Source: Thermodesulfobacteriota bacterium
GTDB lineage: Bacteria; Desulfobacterota; GWC2-55-46
Assembly: GCA_030583865.1 (NCBI GenBank)
Contig: CP129479.1
Location: forward strand, 2,566,819 to 2,630,818
DNA length: 64,000 nt
Direction: 5' to 3'
Made by a program: the position numbers and the translations under genes. The notes below the pieces were generated by a model that was not told the origin of the DNA, did no database searches, and saw only the letters and a list, made by a program, of their open reading frames with translations. Shown one piece after another: positions 9,901 to 16,819 of the stretch (within the stretch, counting starts at the first letter, position 1; every line of letters starts with the position of its first letter).

Positions 9901-10513
9901 TGCCGGCGTGGTGCATGTAGCAGTTTCGGAAGGTCCAGTCCGAGCCGCCGCTCAGACTGTAGAAGATATCCTGGCCCGAGCACGTTGTGCACGTGTTGAA
10001 GTACATCTCGACGTGCTTGAAGACGAGGTTCGATACCCTTTCAGATATCCTTATGAGCTTTATCTGGTCGGAAGTGCCCGAATGCCGCACCTTGATCCCG
10101 TGCCCCTCCTTCCAGCTCCCTGGCCCTCCTCCTACCTGCCCGTCTATTTCGTAATACCCTGCCTTGAAGGTCAAAGTGGCCTCAAAGTCGGCGCTCCCCT
10201 CTCCGAGGTAGTCCTCCCAGCCGGTGTCTGTGCCGTGGTCTTCAGGTATGGCCTTTTTTATGTATATGAAATTGAGTGCGGGGTCCTCGGGCATGGGGTC
10301 GTCGAAGGTGTAGCCCGGGTACTCTCCGGAGGCGATATAATATGTACTCCCGCGGAGAAGCTCCGCGGGAAGGCTCCTGAACGCGTTTGTCCAATCGCTG
10401 CCCGAATTGTCTCCCTGGGCGTCGGCGCGGACATAAAAAATATCGGCAAAGGACTTGCCCGGGAAGGCAAGGACCATAAGGAGCAGCACCGCAAATAAAG
10501 CCGTCCTCTTCAT
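6980..10513 (-). CDS. Secreted beta-helix protein with eight cadherin-like/Big tandem repeats
   Basis: The frame opens at 10645, but the ATG at 10513 has a GAGGTGG ribosome site and is followed at once by a signal peptide (residues 1-23, cut after SFA), giving 1177 residues. Residues 24-430 resemble a right-handed parallel beta-helix (repeated N-rich turns such as NVNVYNNTFVD and NVKAYNNLWYN). From about 433 to the end come eight repeats of some 90 residues, each starting with a xDDxYST.ED...VLGND or VLANDxDxDGD motif and ending FTYKAxxGxxESNSATVTITV, as in VCBS/cadherin-like domains, which often bind calcium. Repeats 4 to 6 are nearly identical. No sorting signal or barrel is visible at the C-terminus. 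A role as adhesin or surface polysaccharide-binding protein is inference. Confidence 0.85.
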   Translation of the reverse strand: MKRTALFAVLLLMVLAFPGKSFADIFYVRADAQGDNSGSDWTNAFRSLPAELLRGSTYYIASGEYPGYTFDDPMPEDPALNFIYIKKAIPEDHGTDTGWEDYLGEGSADFEATLTFKAGYYEIDGQVGGGPGSWKEGHGIKVRHSGTSDQIKLIRISERVSNLVFKHVEMYFNTCTTCSGQDIFYSLSGGSDWTFRNCYMHHAGRVILLTFSSTSGVLIENSMLERNGVSSTQHSEVWIARDANNVILRNSVIADFVSTGGIIISRGENWDIYGNIFIWTENWGRRSMNGAIGSLSSSADYYARNVNVYNNTFVDLVEGGAGKIFPIYNEIGNVKAYNNLWYNSPATSFGPGVEHNYNWFMNSNEGSIFESAMQVGEGDPFIDFASGDFRLTSGTEPGIVLPELYDTDMAGIARGADGFWDRGAFEFESAAGEVNEPPSAYDDYAATAEDTPVAIDVLANDTDPEGDALTVSGLSPPGNGTAILNPDQTVTYTPAPGFTGTDSFTYAAHDGRSESNAATVTVTVSGGEALIANDDAYSTDEDSVLVVEAPGVLGNDTLEGSGPGAELVSGPVNGTVTLEPDGSFRYEPLPDYNGQDSFSYRVVTALSESNIAAVVLTVNPVNDSPLAADDSAFTFRGMPVVINVLANDSDIDGDALTVASIAAPQNGTAGINPDQTVTYTPAEGFVGIDSFTYRAYDGAVESNSATVTITVQDRPEAVDDTYSTLEDTPLQVAAPGVLGNDSGEGELTAQLVTGPSRGSLSLNSDGSFTYSPMDGYSGFDTFTYKAVSGGAESDSATVTITVQNRPEAIDDTYSTLEGTPLQVAAPGVLGNDSGEGVLTAQLVTGTTSGSLTLNPDGSFSYTPGFGYSGVDSFTYKAVLGDAESDTATVTITVQGRPEAVDDTYSTIEDTPLQVAAPGVLGNDSGEGVLTAQLVTGAANGSLTLNSDGSFVYSPATGYYGIDTFTYKALSGGVESNSATVSISVARASNTAPVGYQDSATTNFNTPVVIPVLANDIDADGDPLSVAAITITPPNGTATINPDNTVTFTPNPGFSGSDRFYYKATDGMDLSNTTRVTVSVKSNKPPVAVVDYATTRINTPILIDVAANDYDIDGIIIRESVIVLSRPGRGGTVVNNTDGTVTFTPAAGFTGFDYFYYNIKDDYGATSKSAKVTVKVER
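7560..8390 (-). repeat. Near-identical 273-bp tandem units inside the surface-protein gene
   Basis: Three successive coding units show long identical stretches at a regular 273-base offset; for example the same 80-base block starts near 7708 and 7981 and again, with a few changes, near 8263. The period is exactly 91 codons, so gain or loss of units keeps the reading frame. Confidence 0.85.
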
Positions 10514-10669
10514 GTCCACCTCGCTGGTTTCGACGCAAAAGGGGCCCGGAAGCCAGTCAGCTCTTATAAATCGAATTTTGATGCGAAAGGGTAAAAACGG
10601 CCCGGCGACTGTCTCATTTAAAGAGGCAGGCGGGTTCGGAGGCAAAGCCGAAAAGTGTATTAAGGAGAA

Positions 10670-10697
10670 AGCTTATCTCACCTTTGGCTTTTGTCAA
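10670..10697 (-). promoter_or_regulatory. Candidate promoter of the surface-protein gene
   Basis: Reading the minus strand, TTGACA (10697-10692) is followed after 16 bases by TAAGCT (10675-10670). It lies about 157 bases upstream of the chosen start, so the leader would be long. Confidence 0.35.
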
Positions 10698-10757
10698 CTT
10701 CGAAGGAATTTTCTTGAGTCGCAGGCTTAAAGGTCGGCAGCCGGGGGGACTCCGTTT

Positions 10758-11180
10758 TTATCCGAGCGAGGCGAGCAGGTTCTTGAAATGTATGGCGGCG
10801 GCGGTGTCGCCGGTTATCTCGAGCTTCCTTGAGAAGAAGACCGTGTCCGGGTCTTCCTTGCCGAGTAGCACTTCCATCAGGACGCTCGCGCTACCGCTCA
10901 TGGTAACATCGGGCACGCGCGTGGAATGCGGCACCACCTTTACGTCCCTGTCCTTTACGTGGAGGAAAAACTTCTTTTCCACGTCCCGGGCCTCGAAGAG
11001 GAAGAGCTTGTCGTCGATCTCGCCGAGCCTTTCACGGAGCGCGGGGTTTTTGTCCAGCACCGTCGATATGAACACGCCCATGCCTATGGCCTCCATCCAG
11101 AGGGGCATCGCCTTTAGCGGCAGGCGGAGGCCCTTGTAGAGCCCTTCTCTCAGCTTCTTTTTCGCCTCTTCCTTTTCCAT
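10758..11180 (-). CDS. ubiT: SCP2 lipid-binding protein, UbiT-like
   Basis: The 140-residue product is a compact SCP2 (sterol-carrier) domain, which binds lipids in a hydrophobic tunnel. The C-terminal stretch FFSRKLEITGDTAAAIHFKNLL follows the pattern conserved in UbiT (YhbT), the SCP2 protein that E. coli needs for oxygen-independent ubiquinone synthesis. A ribosome site (GGAAGG) precedes the ATG. It is the last gene of a minus-strand run with UbiE, UbiB and a UbiV-like protein, which strongly supports a quinone-related job. A generic SCP2 carrier remains possible because the domain is small and common. Confidence 0.72.
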   Translation of the reverse strand: MEKEEAKKKLREGLYKGLRLPLKAMPLWMEAIGMGVFISTVLDKNPALRERLGEIDDKLFLFEARDVEKKFFLHVKDRDVKVVPHSTRVPDVTMSGSASVLMEVLLGKEDPDTVFFSRKLEITGDTAAAIHFKNLLASLG

Positions 11181-11231
11181 GCGCCTTCCCAGACAAAAAA
11201 ATCAAAATCCGAAAACCGTCTATCAGAATCA

Positions 11232-11304
11232 CTCGACTTGAATAGTCTTCGCAATTCGGCAATCCATCCGTGGATTGCTTGGCGGGATGTTTTTCAACAC
11301 CCTG
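11232..11304. repeat. Dispersed repeat family D, copy 1
   Basis: About 73 bases running from CTCGACTTG, through AATAGTCTTCGCAAT and the palindrome CAATCCATCCGTGGATTG, to GTTTTTCAACACC are shared with 45018-45091. This copy abuts the stop codon of ubiE. Confidence 0.75.
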
Positions 11305-12051
11305 CTAAACCTTCACGCCCACGTGCACGGCTGCTATGCCGTTAAGGAGGTTGTGGTACTTTACCTTCCAGAGCCCGGCATCCTGCATCATCTTCTTAAG
11401 CTCCTCCTGCGGCGGGAACTTGCGGATGGACTCGGGCAGGTACTCGTAGGCGCTCCTGTTCCCGGTTATCATCTCGCCCACCGACGGGATGAACGAAAAG
11501 GAATAGAGGTCATAGGCCTTTCTGAGGAGCGCGCTCTCCGGGCGCGAGAACTCGAGGCATATGACCTTGCCGCCGGGCTTTACCACCCTGGTCATCTCAG
11601 AGAGGGCCCGGTCGAGGTGGGTCACGTTCCTTATGCCGAAGCCGACGGTAGCGCAGTGGAACGTATTGTCCTCAAAGGGTATCTCCTCGGCATTCCCCTG
11701 TGCGAAGCGGATGTTCGAGAGATAGCCCCTGTCGACGCACTTGTCGCGCCCGACCTTGAGCATCTCGCCGTTAATGTCGAAGACCACGACGCTCCCCTCG
11801 CTGCCCACCCTGTCCGCCATTAATAGCGCTATATCGGCCGTGCCTCCGGCCACGTCCAGGGCCGACTGACCGGGCCGCAACCCGGCCTCGGAGGCTACGA
11901 ACCTCTTCCAGAGCCTGTGGATGCCGAAGCTCATGAGGTCGTTCATGAGGTCGTATCTTTGGGCTACGGAGTCGAAGACCTCCCTTACCTTCTTCTCTTT
12001 TTCCGCTTCGGGGATGAGCTGGTTCCCGAAGTATGTCATCTTCTCCGTCAT
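11305..12051 (-). CDS. ubiE: UbiE/MenG demethylquinone C-methyltransferase
   Basis: UbiE adds a methyl group from S-adenosylmethionine to demethylmenaquinol or its ubiquinone counterpart, the last or near-last step of quinone synthesis. The ATG at 12051 (GGGTGG ribosome site) gives 248 residues, the usual size; the longer frame upstream overlaps the previous gene. Visible are the N-terminal VREVFDSVAQRYDLMNDLMSFG box, the SAM loop LDVAGGTADIALL, the family signature VGFGIRNVTHLDRALSEM and VVKPGGKVICLEFSRP. The gene starts 11 bases after the CGGC gene in the quinone operon. Confidence 0.95.
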   Translation of the reverse strand: MTEKMTYFGNQLIPEAEKEKKVREVFDSVAQRYDLMNDLMSFGIHRLWKRFVASEAGLRPGQSALDVAGGTADIALLMADRVGSEGSVVVFDINGEMLKVGRDKCVDRGYLSNIRFAQGNAEEIPFEDNTFHCATVGFGIRNVTHLDRALSEMTRVVKPGGKVICLEFSRPESALLRKAYDLYSFSFIPSVGEMITGNRSAYEYLPESIRKFPPQEELKKMMQDAGLWKVKYHNLLNGIAAVHVGVKV

Positions 12052-12062
12052 AAAACCACCCT

Positions 12063-12491
12063 TTAGAACTCGAACGGCTCGTATTTCCCGGAAGCCCTCC
12101 GCGAGGTCGCGGTCTTGCTCCCGTAGCTCCCTTTCCTGTACGCCACGCCTTTCCTGTCGAGGATTTTCTCTATGTACCCGAGATGCGGGCACGGCGGGTA
12201 ATGCCCGTTGTCCGTGATCATGCACGAGGAGAGGTGAAATACTATCTCGTCTTTTTCAACGCCCGCCTTTTTCATGGCCGATTTCACGAGGTGAGCGATC
12301 GTCCTCGGTATCCTCCTTCCGGGGCAGCCGCCGCAGTTGAAGGGAACGGCAATTACGGCGTCTTCGCCGGGATAATCCTTGAAGGCGTCCTTCCTTTTTG
12401 TGAAGGAATCGAGGCAGGCGAAGCCGCTGCAGCGCTCCTTCGCAAAATCGCACTGGATTATGGCAACGACCTTTGTCTTTCTATCTTCCAT
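12063..12491 (-). CDS. CGGC-domain (PF08821) small cysteine-rich protein
   Basis: The 142-residue protein carries the name-giving C53-G-G-C56 motif in FNCGGCPGRR, three earlier cysteines (C14, C21, C26) and a later SSCMITDNGHYPPCPH segment. This is the layout of the CGGC family, a predicted metal-binding fold of unknown function. Its start overlaps the end of ubiB by 11 bases and it is followed 11 bases later by ubiE, so translation is probably coupled. A redox or metal role linked to quinone synthesis is suggested only by this position. Confidence 0.82.
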   Translation of the reverse strand: MEDRKTKVVAIIQCDFAKERCSGFACLDSFTKRKDAFKDYPGEDAVIAVPFNCGGCPGRRIPRTIAHLVKSAMKKAGVEKDEIVFHLSSCMITDNGHYPPCPHLGYIEKILDRKGVAYRKGSYGSKTATSRRASGKYEPFEF

Positions 12492-14151
12492 TGACCTTGC
12501 CCCTCCGGAAAAGCCTGTATCCCATTATAGCGCCCGCCGCATAACCCGCCCCGCTCAGAAGCGGCAGTCCCAGGAAGGTCAAGCCGTCCTTTGAAAAGAC
12601 CGCCACGAGCGAGGCGCCTATAAAGAGCGCGGCCACCACGAGCCCGCCTCCTATCCTCCTGCCGGCCCTCTCAAGCTCCCCTGTGACCTCCTCGAGCCTG
12701 TGGTGCACGAAGCCTATCCGGAGGTCCTCCCGGAGCGCCCTCCGAAGGAGAGTATTGAAGTTTACCGGCAGGTCGAACGCGGTATCCAGAATATCTTCCG
12801 CCCGCTCGCGCCCCTTCTCCACGAACCTTCCCGGCGAAAGCTTCTCCCTCGCCATCCACCTGTAGATGAGGGGCTTTGCCACCTCCCACATGTTGACGTC
12901 AGGGTATAGCTGCCTTCCTACCCCCTCTATGATCACCATCGATTTCTGGAGCAGGAGCAGATTGGGCTGGAGCTTCATGTTGAAGCGCTTCGCGGTCTGT
13001 ATGAGCTTCATGAGGAGCCCCGAGATGTCTATCTGCTCGAGCGTCCTCCCGAATATGGGCTCGGATATGTCCCGGAGCGCGTCCTCGAAGTCCGAGAGGC
13101 TTACGTCGTCGGATATGAGCCCCATATCCCTGTGGACAACGGCCATCCTGTAATAGTCGGCACGGACAAGGTGGTAGAGCATGCTCGCGAGATAGTTCCG
13201 GAGGTCCCGGTCTATCCTCCCCACGATGCCGAAATCGAGATAGATGATGGCGCCGTCGTCCCTTACGAAGATATTCCCCGGGTGAAGGTCCGCGTGGAAT
13301 ACGCCGTGGTCGAACACCTGCTTGAAGAATATGGTGAGGCCCCTTGTCGCGACCTCCTTTACATCAAGCCCCCTGGCCTTGAGCGCCTCAACCTCGTCGA
13401 TGGGAGTGCCGTATATGCGCTCCATCGTAAGGATGTCCTCGTTCGAGTAGTCCCAGAAGACGCGCGGTATCTGTATGGAGGGCTCGTTCTTGAACATCTC
13501 CGAGAACCGGTTCATGTTCACGCCCTCGGCCGCGAGGTTCTGCTCGTTCCTTACGACCCTCTCGAACTCGGCGACCACGTCGTGCGGCCTGTAGCGGCGG
13601 GCCGCCGGCACGTACCTGTCAAGGAGCCCCGCAATGGTGTGCATGACCGAGAGGTCGGACTCGATGACGTGCTCTATGCCGGGCCTCTTCACCTTGACCG
13701 CTACCTTTGTCCCGTCAAAGAGCTCGGCGTAATGTACCTGGGCTATCGAGGCCGAGGCGACCGGGATTGGGTCGAAGGAGGCGAACTTCGAGCCTATAGG
13801 GGCCTTGAGCGCGCCCTCGACCGCCTTCCTGACCTCCTCGTACGGCACGGGCGGCACCATATCCTGGAGCTTCTTCATCTCCTCGACCCACTCGGGCGGC
13901 AGGAGGTCTGCCCTTGTCGAGGCTATCTGCCCGAGCTTTATGAAGGTCGGGCCGAGCTCTTCCAGAACAAGCCGTATCCTTACCGGGGCGCTTAAATTCT
14001 GCGCCTTTTTAGAGATGAAGATCCGCTCTATGGCCGGGATGAACGGCGGCAGCACCCGGAGCTCCCTCGCGAGGGAGCCGAAGCCGTACCTGATGAGCGT
14101 GACCACTATCCGGTTGAGCCTGCTTAGGTTCCTGTATGCGCTCTTCGCCAT
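12481..14151 (-). CDS. ubiB: UbiB/ABC1-family atypical kinase-like protein
   Basis: UbiB proteins are membrane-associated ATPases thought to help extract or present lipid quinone intermediates. The 556-residue protein shows the family KxGQ motif (KLGQIASTR), the alanine-rich loop PVASASIAQVHYA, VAVKVKRPG, FHADLHPGNIFV and YLDFGIVGR. The last 60 residues contain two hydrophobic segments that anchor it in the membrane. It starts nine bases after the small phasin/UbiK-like gene. The same family also acts in other isoprenoid-lipid processes, so the symbol rests partly on the neighbours ubiE and ubiV. Confidence 0.92.
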   Translation of the reverse strand: MAKSAYRNLSRLNRIVVTLIRYGFGSLARELRVLPPFIPAIERIFISKKAQNLSAPVRIRLVLEELGPTFIKLGQIASTRADLLPPEWVEEMKKLQDMVPPVPYEEVRKAVEGALKAPIGSKFASFDPIPVASASIAQVHYAELFDGTKVAVKVKRPGIEHVIESDLSVMHTIAGLLDRYVPAARRYRPHDVVAEFERVVRNEQNLAAEGVNMNRFSEMFKNEPSIQIPRVFWDYSNEDILTMERIYGTPIDEVEALKARGLDVKEVATRGLTIFFKQVFDHGVFHADLHPGNIFVRDDGAIIYLDFGIVGRIDRDLRNYLASMLYHLVRADYYRMAVVHRDMGLISDDVSLSDFEDALRDISEPIFGRTLEQIDISGLLMKLIQTAKRFNMKLQPNLLLLQKSMVIIEGVGRQLYPDVNMWEVAKPLIYRWMAREKLSPGRFVEKGRERAEDILDTAFDLPVNFNTLLRRALREDLRIGFVHHRLEEVTGELERAGRRIGGGLVVAALFIGASLVAVFSKDGLTFLGLPLLSGAGYAAGAIMGYRLFRRGKVNGR

Positions 14152-14160
14152 CCGTGCTGA

Positions 14161-14562
14161 TTACATGCCTTCCTTGAACTCGTTCCTCTCAAGCCTTGCC
14201 TCCAGGTCCGACACCCTTTTTTCGAGCTTGTCCACCTTCTCCCTTGCAAGCCTGGCCATCTCCTTTACGACCTCAAGCTCGTCCTGTGTGGCAACGTTCA
14301 ACTTCTCGAATACCTTCCCCGAAGAGGACGTAACCTCCTTCTCAAGCTTCTCCTTCGCGGAGCTCACGACCGAAAGGAACTCCTTGAGCGCCCTCACCCC
14401 TTCGTCAACGACCCTGTTCTCGACAGCCTCCCTGGGCGGAAGCCCCTCGCCGGATGCATCCTTCGAGCCCTTCCCGGATTTCTCAAGCTCTTCAAGAACC
14501 TCCCTGGCCTTCCTTTCAAGGCCCATGCCTATGAGTATCGCCTTATCAAGCAGGTCCGCCAT
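14161..14562 (-). CDS. Phasin/UbiK-like coiled-coil accessory protein
   Basis: The ATG at 14562 (AAGGTGGAG ribosome site) gives 133 residues; the longer upstream frame runs into a dispersed repeat. The N-terminal part is charged and helical. The end, from FEKLNVATQDELEVVKEMA to LEKRVSDLEARL, has the shape of the BMFP/YqiC (UbiK) domain and also of polyhydroxyalkanoate granule-associated phasin-like proteins. UbiK is an assembly factor of the aerobic ubiquinone complex and binds lipids. With ubiB next door, a scaffold role in quinone synthesis is plausible, but phasin-type annotation is the safer family call. Confidence 0.65.
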   Translation of the reverse strand: MADLLDKAILIGMGLERKAREVLEELEKSGKGSKDASGEGLPPREAVENRVVDEGVRALKEFLSVVSSAKEKLEKEVTSSSGKVFEKLNVATQDELEVVKEMARLAREKVDKLEKRVSDLEARLERNEFKEGM

Positions 14563-14649
14563 GCTCCACCTTCCCTTCCACGGCCCATTGGCCGCATTAG
14601 ATGCTTCCCCACAGTATTTAAAACCTTGCTGAAAAACTCCGCTTTTATT

Positions 14650-14771
14650 CAGGCTGCTCAAAAAGCTCCATATGCTAGGCGTCGAGGAGCGAGGAATGAG
14701 GCGTACTTTCGTGTACGCCGGAGTGTCAAGCGACGTAGCCTTCGACGCAGATGGACTTTTTCAGCAGCCTG
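14650..14771. repeat. Dispersed repeat family A, copy 1
   Basis: The element is bounded by inverted ends (CAGGCTGCTCAAAAAGCTC and GGACTTTTTCAGCAGCCTG) and has an internal GGCGTAC...GTACGCC dyad. It lies between ubiV and the phasin-like gene, and its right end supplies the last three codons (Ala-Gly-Cys) and stop of ubiV. Confidence 0.9.
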
Positions 14772-15648
14772 CTAAATAGTCTTTGCCCGCGCCTCCGAGA
14801 TACCAGCCGTTTGTGAACTCTCCTTTTGTTATCGCCTTTAGCTCCCTGAGCCCTTCCGAGGGGCCGAGGGTGCCGTTCATGCGGGCCCTGAAGACCTCGA
14901 TTATCCTGGCCGTGTCCCTGTATTGCGGCGATATCCTTAAAGCGGAAACGCCTATCTCTTTAAGGTCCTCGACATATTCCACGAGCGTGTGCGTGGCTGC
15001 GCTCAGTATCGAGGTGCCGTTTATGGAGAATAGCGGCCCGTTGTCTATGGTCTTAAGCTCCATGCCGTCCGGGTACTTGAGGCAATCGTGCCTGCATTCG
15101 GCCCTGGAAAGGCCGAATGCCCTTGAGGTGTAGCACCGCCAGGAGAAGGCAAGTGGCGCCTTCCCGTGCGCGAAGACCTCGCCCGCTATCCCGGTCTTCT
15201 CTATGCAGTGCCTTATTGATTCCCTTGATAGCTCGACGGGGAACACCACCCGCTTGACGCCTATGGATTTAAGGAAATCTATGGTCGGCGCGTTATAGGA
15301 GGTGATATGGGGCCCGGCAATGATTTCCCTTTCCCGCGGGTCGGCCATGTTGAAGACCGACATGTCGTTAGCCTCCAAGGGGACCTGGAAATCAAACAGG
15401 CTCCGGGCCGTTTGAAGCTCCTCGTCGTTCGAGATGACGGCAAGGGTCGAGAGGGCGACCTTTTTCCCGGAATCCTGAAGGAGTTTTACTATGCCCTCCA
15501 TATTGTCACGGGAGAGGCCGAGCTTCCTGGAGCAGACCACCTCGCCGACATAGACCCTGTCCACGTCCGTCTTCGAGACTTCCCTGTAGAAACCCAATAC
15601 CTCTTCGCGGGGCCAATCGAAGAGGACCGGGCCAAGCGTAAGCTCCAT
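14761..15648 (-). CDS. ubiV: UbiV-like U32 protein, oxygen-independent quinone hydroxylation
   Basis: UbiV, with UbiU, carries out hydroxylations of ubiquinone precursors without oxygen. The 295-residue protein begins LGPVLFDWPREE, like the UbiV start, and has C39, C172, C185 and C189; the C-x12-C-x3-C spacing and the position of the first cysteine match the four cysteines that hold the [4Fe-4S] cluster in E. coli UbiV. Further family motifs are GEVVCSRK, GKKVALSTLAV, VVFPVELSRE and LSPQYRDT. No ubiU is seen in the window. The stop codon lies within a dispersed repeat, so the original C-terminus may have been slightly different. Confidence 0.88.
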   Translation of the reverse strand: MELTLGPVLFDWPREEVLGFYREVSKTDVDRVYVGEVVCSRKLGLSRDNMEGIVKLLQDSGKKVALSTLAVISNDEELQTARSLFDFQVPLEANDMSVFNMADPREREIIAGPHITSYNAPTIDFLKSIGVKRVVFPVELSRESIRHCIEKTGIAGEVFAHGKAPLAFSWRCYTSRAFGLSRAECRHDCLKYPDGMELKTIDNGPLFSINGTSILSAATHTLVEYVEDLKEIGVSALRISPQYRDTARIIEVFRARMNGTLGPSEGLRELKAITKGEFTNGWYLGGAGKDYLAGC

Positions 15649-15760
15649 AAAAACCGGATCCTTGAAGGAATTTCGCCGTATAAAGTATGCAACAGGGTGA
15701 GCGTAAAAACAAGGGTTTTCAGGGTGAAACGCAGGGGACGTGCGGTTTCTTGCAAGCCGC

Positions 15761-15790
15761 TGAAGAATACTGAAGAATACTGAAGAATAC
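15761..15790. repeat. 10-bp tandem repeat, three copies
   Basis: The unit TGAAGAATAC occurs three times without interruption, upstream of ubiV on the promoter side. Confidence 0.95.
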
Positions 15791-15835
15791 TATTGAGAGG
15801 ACCTTTTCATTTGAGTACCGGTGCAAAAAATCTTT

Positions 15836-16017
15836 TGCGCGCTACCGCGCTTTTCGGCATAAGGCTCCGCTCTCTTTCCTCCCCCATCCTCCGGGCTCGG
15901 CCCTTAAGTCGCTCAGCCCCCTACGGGGCCTCGCTCCTGCTGCCCCGCCTCGCCCGCCCTTCCTCCAACCTTATGTTCGCTCCGCCTCATGCCCGGGTTA
16001 TTTTTGTAAAACGAAAC
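15836..16017. repeat. Dispersed repeat family C, copy 1
   Basis: It opens with GCGCGCTACCGCGCTTTTCGG followed by CATAAGG, passes CTCCGGGCTCGGCCCTTAAG and CCCGCCTCGCCCGCCC, and closes with CGCTCCGCCTCATGCCCGGG. The same ends and inner blocks occur at 24985-25190 and, inverted, at 25232-25412. Confidence 0.8.
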
Positions 16018-16051
16018 CGCGCAGGGTGTTGCTGCGCGCGCATCCTGGCGT

Positions 16052-16789
16052 TCAATATTCCACCTTAACAAGCACGAGCCCCCGGGCAGGAGCGGTCTGG
16101 CTTGCCAGTGTTCTGTCTCTGGCCTCGAGGATGCGAAGGACCTCATCGGAAGAGAGCTTGCCTTTTCCAACCGCGGCGAGAGTGCCTGCCATGATTCGGA
16201 CCATGTGCCTCAAGAAGGCCGTTCCCCTTACTTCTATCTCCACGAGCCCGTCGTCTTTTTCGCTTATATTTACAGACGTGACCTCCCTTTTCGCATGGAG
16301 CGCTTCGCAGCCCGCGGCCCTGAACGACGAGAAGTCTTTTTCGCCTATGAGATGAGCGGCAGCCTGTTGCATTGCGACGATGTCGAGGGGGTTGAATATA
16401 TGCCAGGTGAAGTTACGGAGAAGGGCCGAGGGATGGCCCCTGTTTATTATCCTGTAAACATAGACCTTGCCCGTGGAGTCCTTTCTGGGATCGAACTCAG
16501 GGGGCGCATCAAACGCCTCTTTTATTACTATGTCATTTGGCAGGAAAACGTTCATGCCCTGCATGATGTTACAGCATGGTATGGCGGATTCTGTCCGGAG
16601 GCTCGCTACCTGGCCTAAGGCGTGTACTCCTGCGTCAGTCCTGGAGGCCCCGGTTATGACCGCCTCCTTCTGCGTGAGCTTCCTCGCGGCCTCGACGAGC
16701 GAGCCCTGTATGGTGGGGAGCCCTTGCTGGACCTGCCAGCCCGCGTAGGAGGTGCCTTCATATTCGATTACGAGCCTTATGTTCCTCAT
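16052..16789 (-). CDS. truA: tRNA pseudouridine synthase A
   Basis: TruA converts uridines 38-40 of the tRNA anticodon stem to pseudouridine. The 245-residue protein is the normal size and shows the catalytic aspartate D52 in GASRTDAGVHALGQ, the N-terminal EYEGTSYAGWQVQ strand and the C-terminal GTAFLRHMVRIMAGTLAAVGKG block. It lies 30 bases after asd in the direction of transcription, probably in one operon. Confidence 0.97.
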   Translation of the reverse strand: MRNIRLVIEYEGTSYAGWQVQQGLPTIQGSLVEAARKLTQKEAVITGASRTDAGVHALGQVASLRTESAIPCCNIMQGMNVFLPNDIVIKEAFDAPPEFDPRKDSTGKVYVYRIINRGHPSALLRNFTWHIFNPLDIVAMQQAAAHLIGEKDFSSFRAAGCEALHAKREVTSVNISEKDDGLVEIEVRGTAFLRHMVRIMAGTLAAVGKGKLSSDEVLRILEARDRTLASQTAPARGLVLVKVEY

Positions 16790-16819
16790 GCCCTGGGCCG
16801 TCCGACGGAGGCGCGCCGG

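Larger units (their letters stand above)
15649..16051. other. Gene-free gap with short tandem repeat and family C element
   Basis: The gap between truA and ubiV contains three copies of TGAAGAATAC at 15761-15790 and a family C dispersed element at 15836-16017. No supported gene is present; short frames across the element have no ribosome site. Confidence 0.7.

Noticed and set aside
9449-10498. Long open frame on the plus strand opposite the surface-protein gene
   Set aside because: It mirrors the real gene, has no ribosome site and no family resemblance.
13132-13995. Open frame opposite ubiB
   Set aside because: Antisense shadow; ubiB motifs on the other strand are unambiguous.
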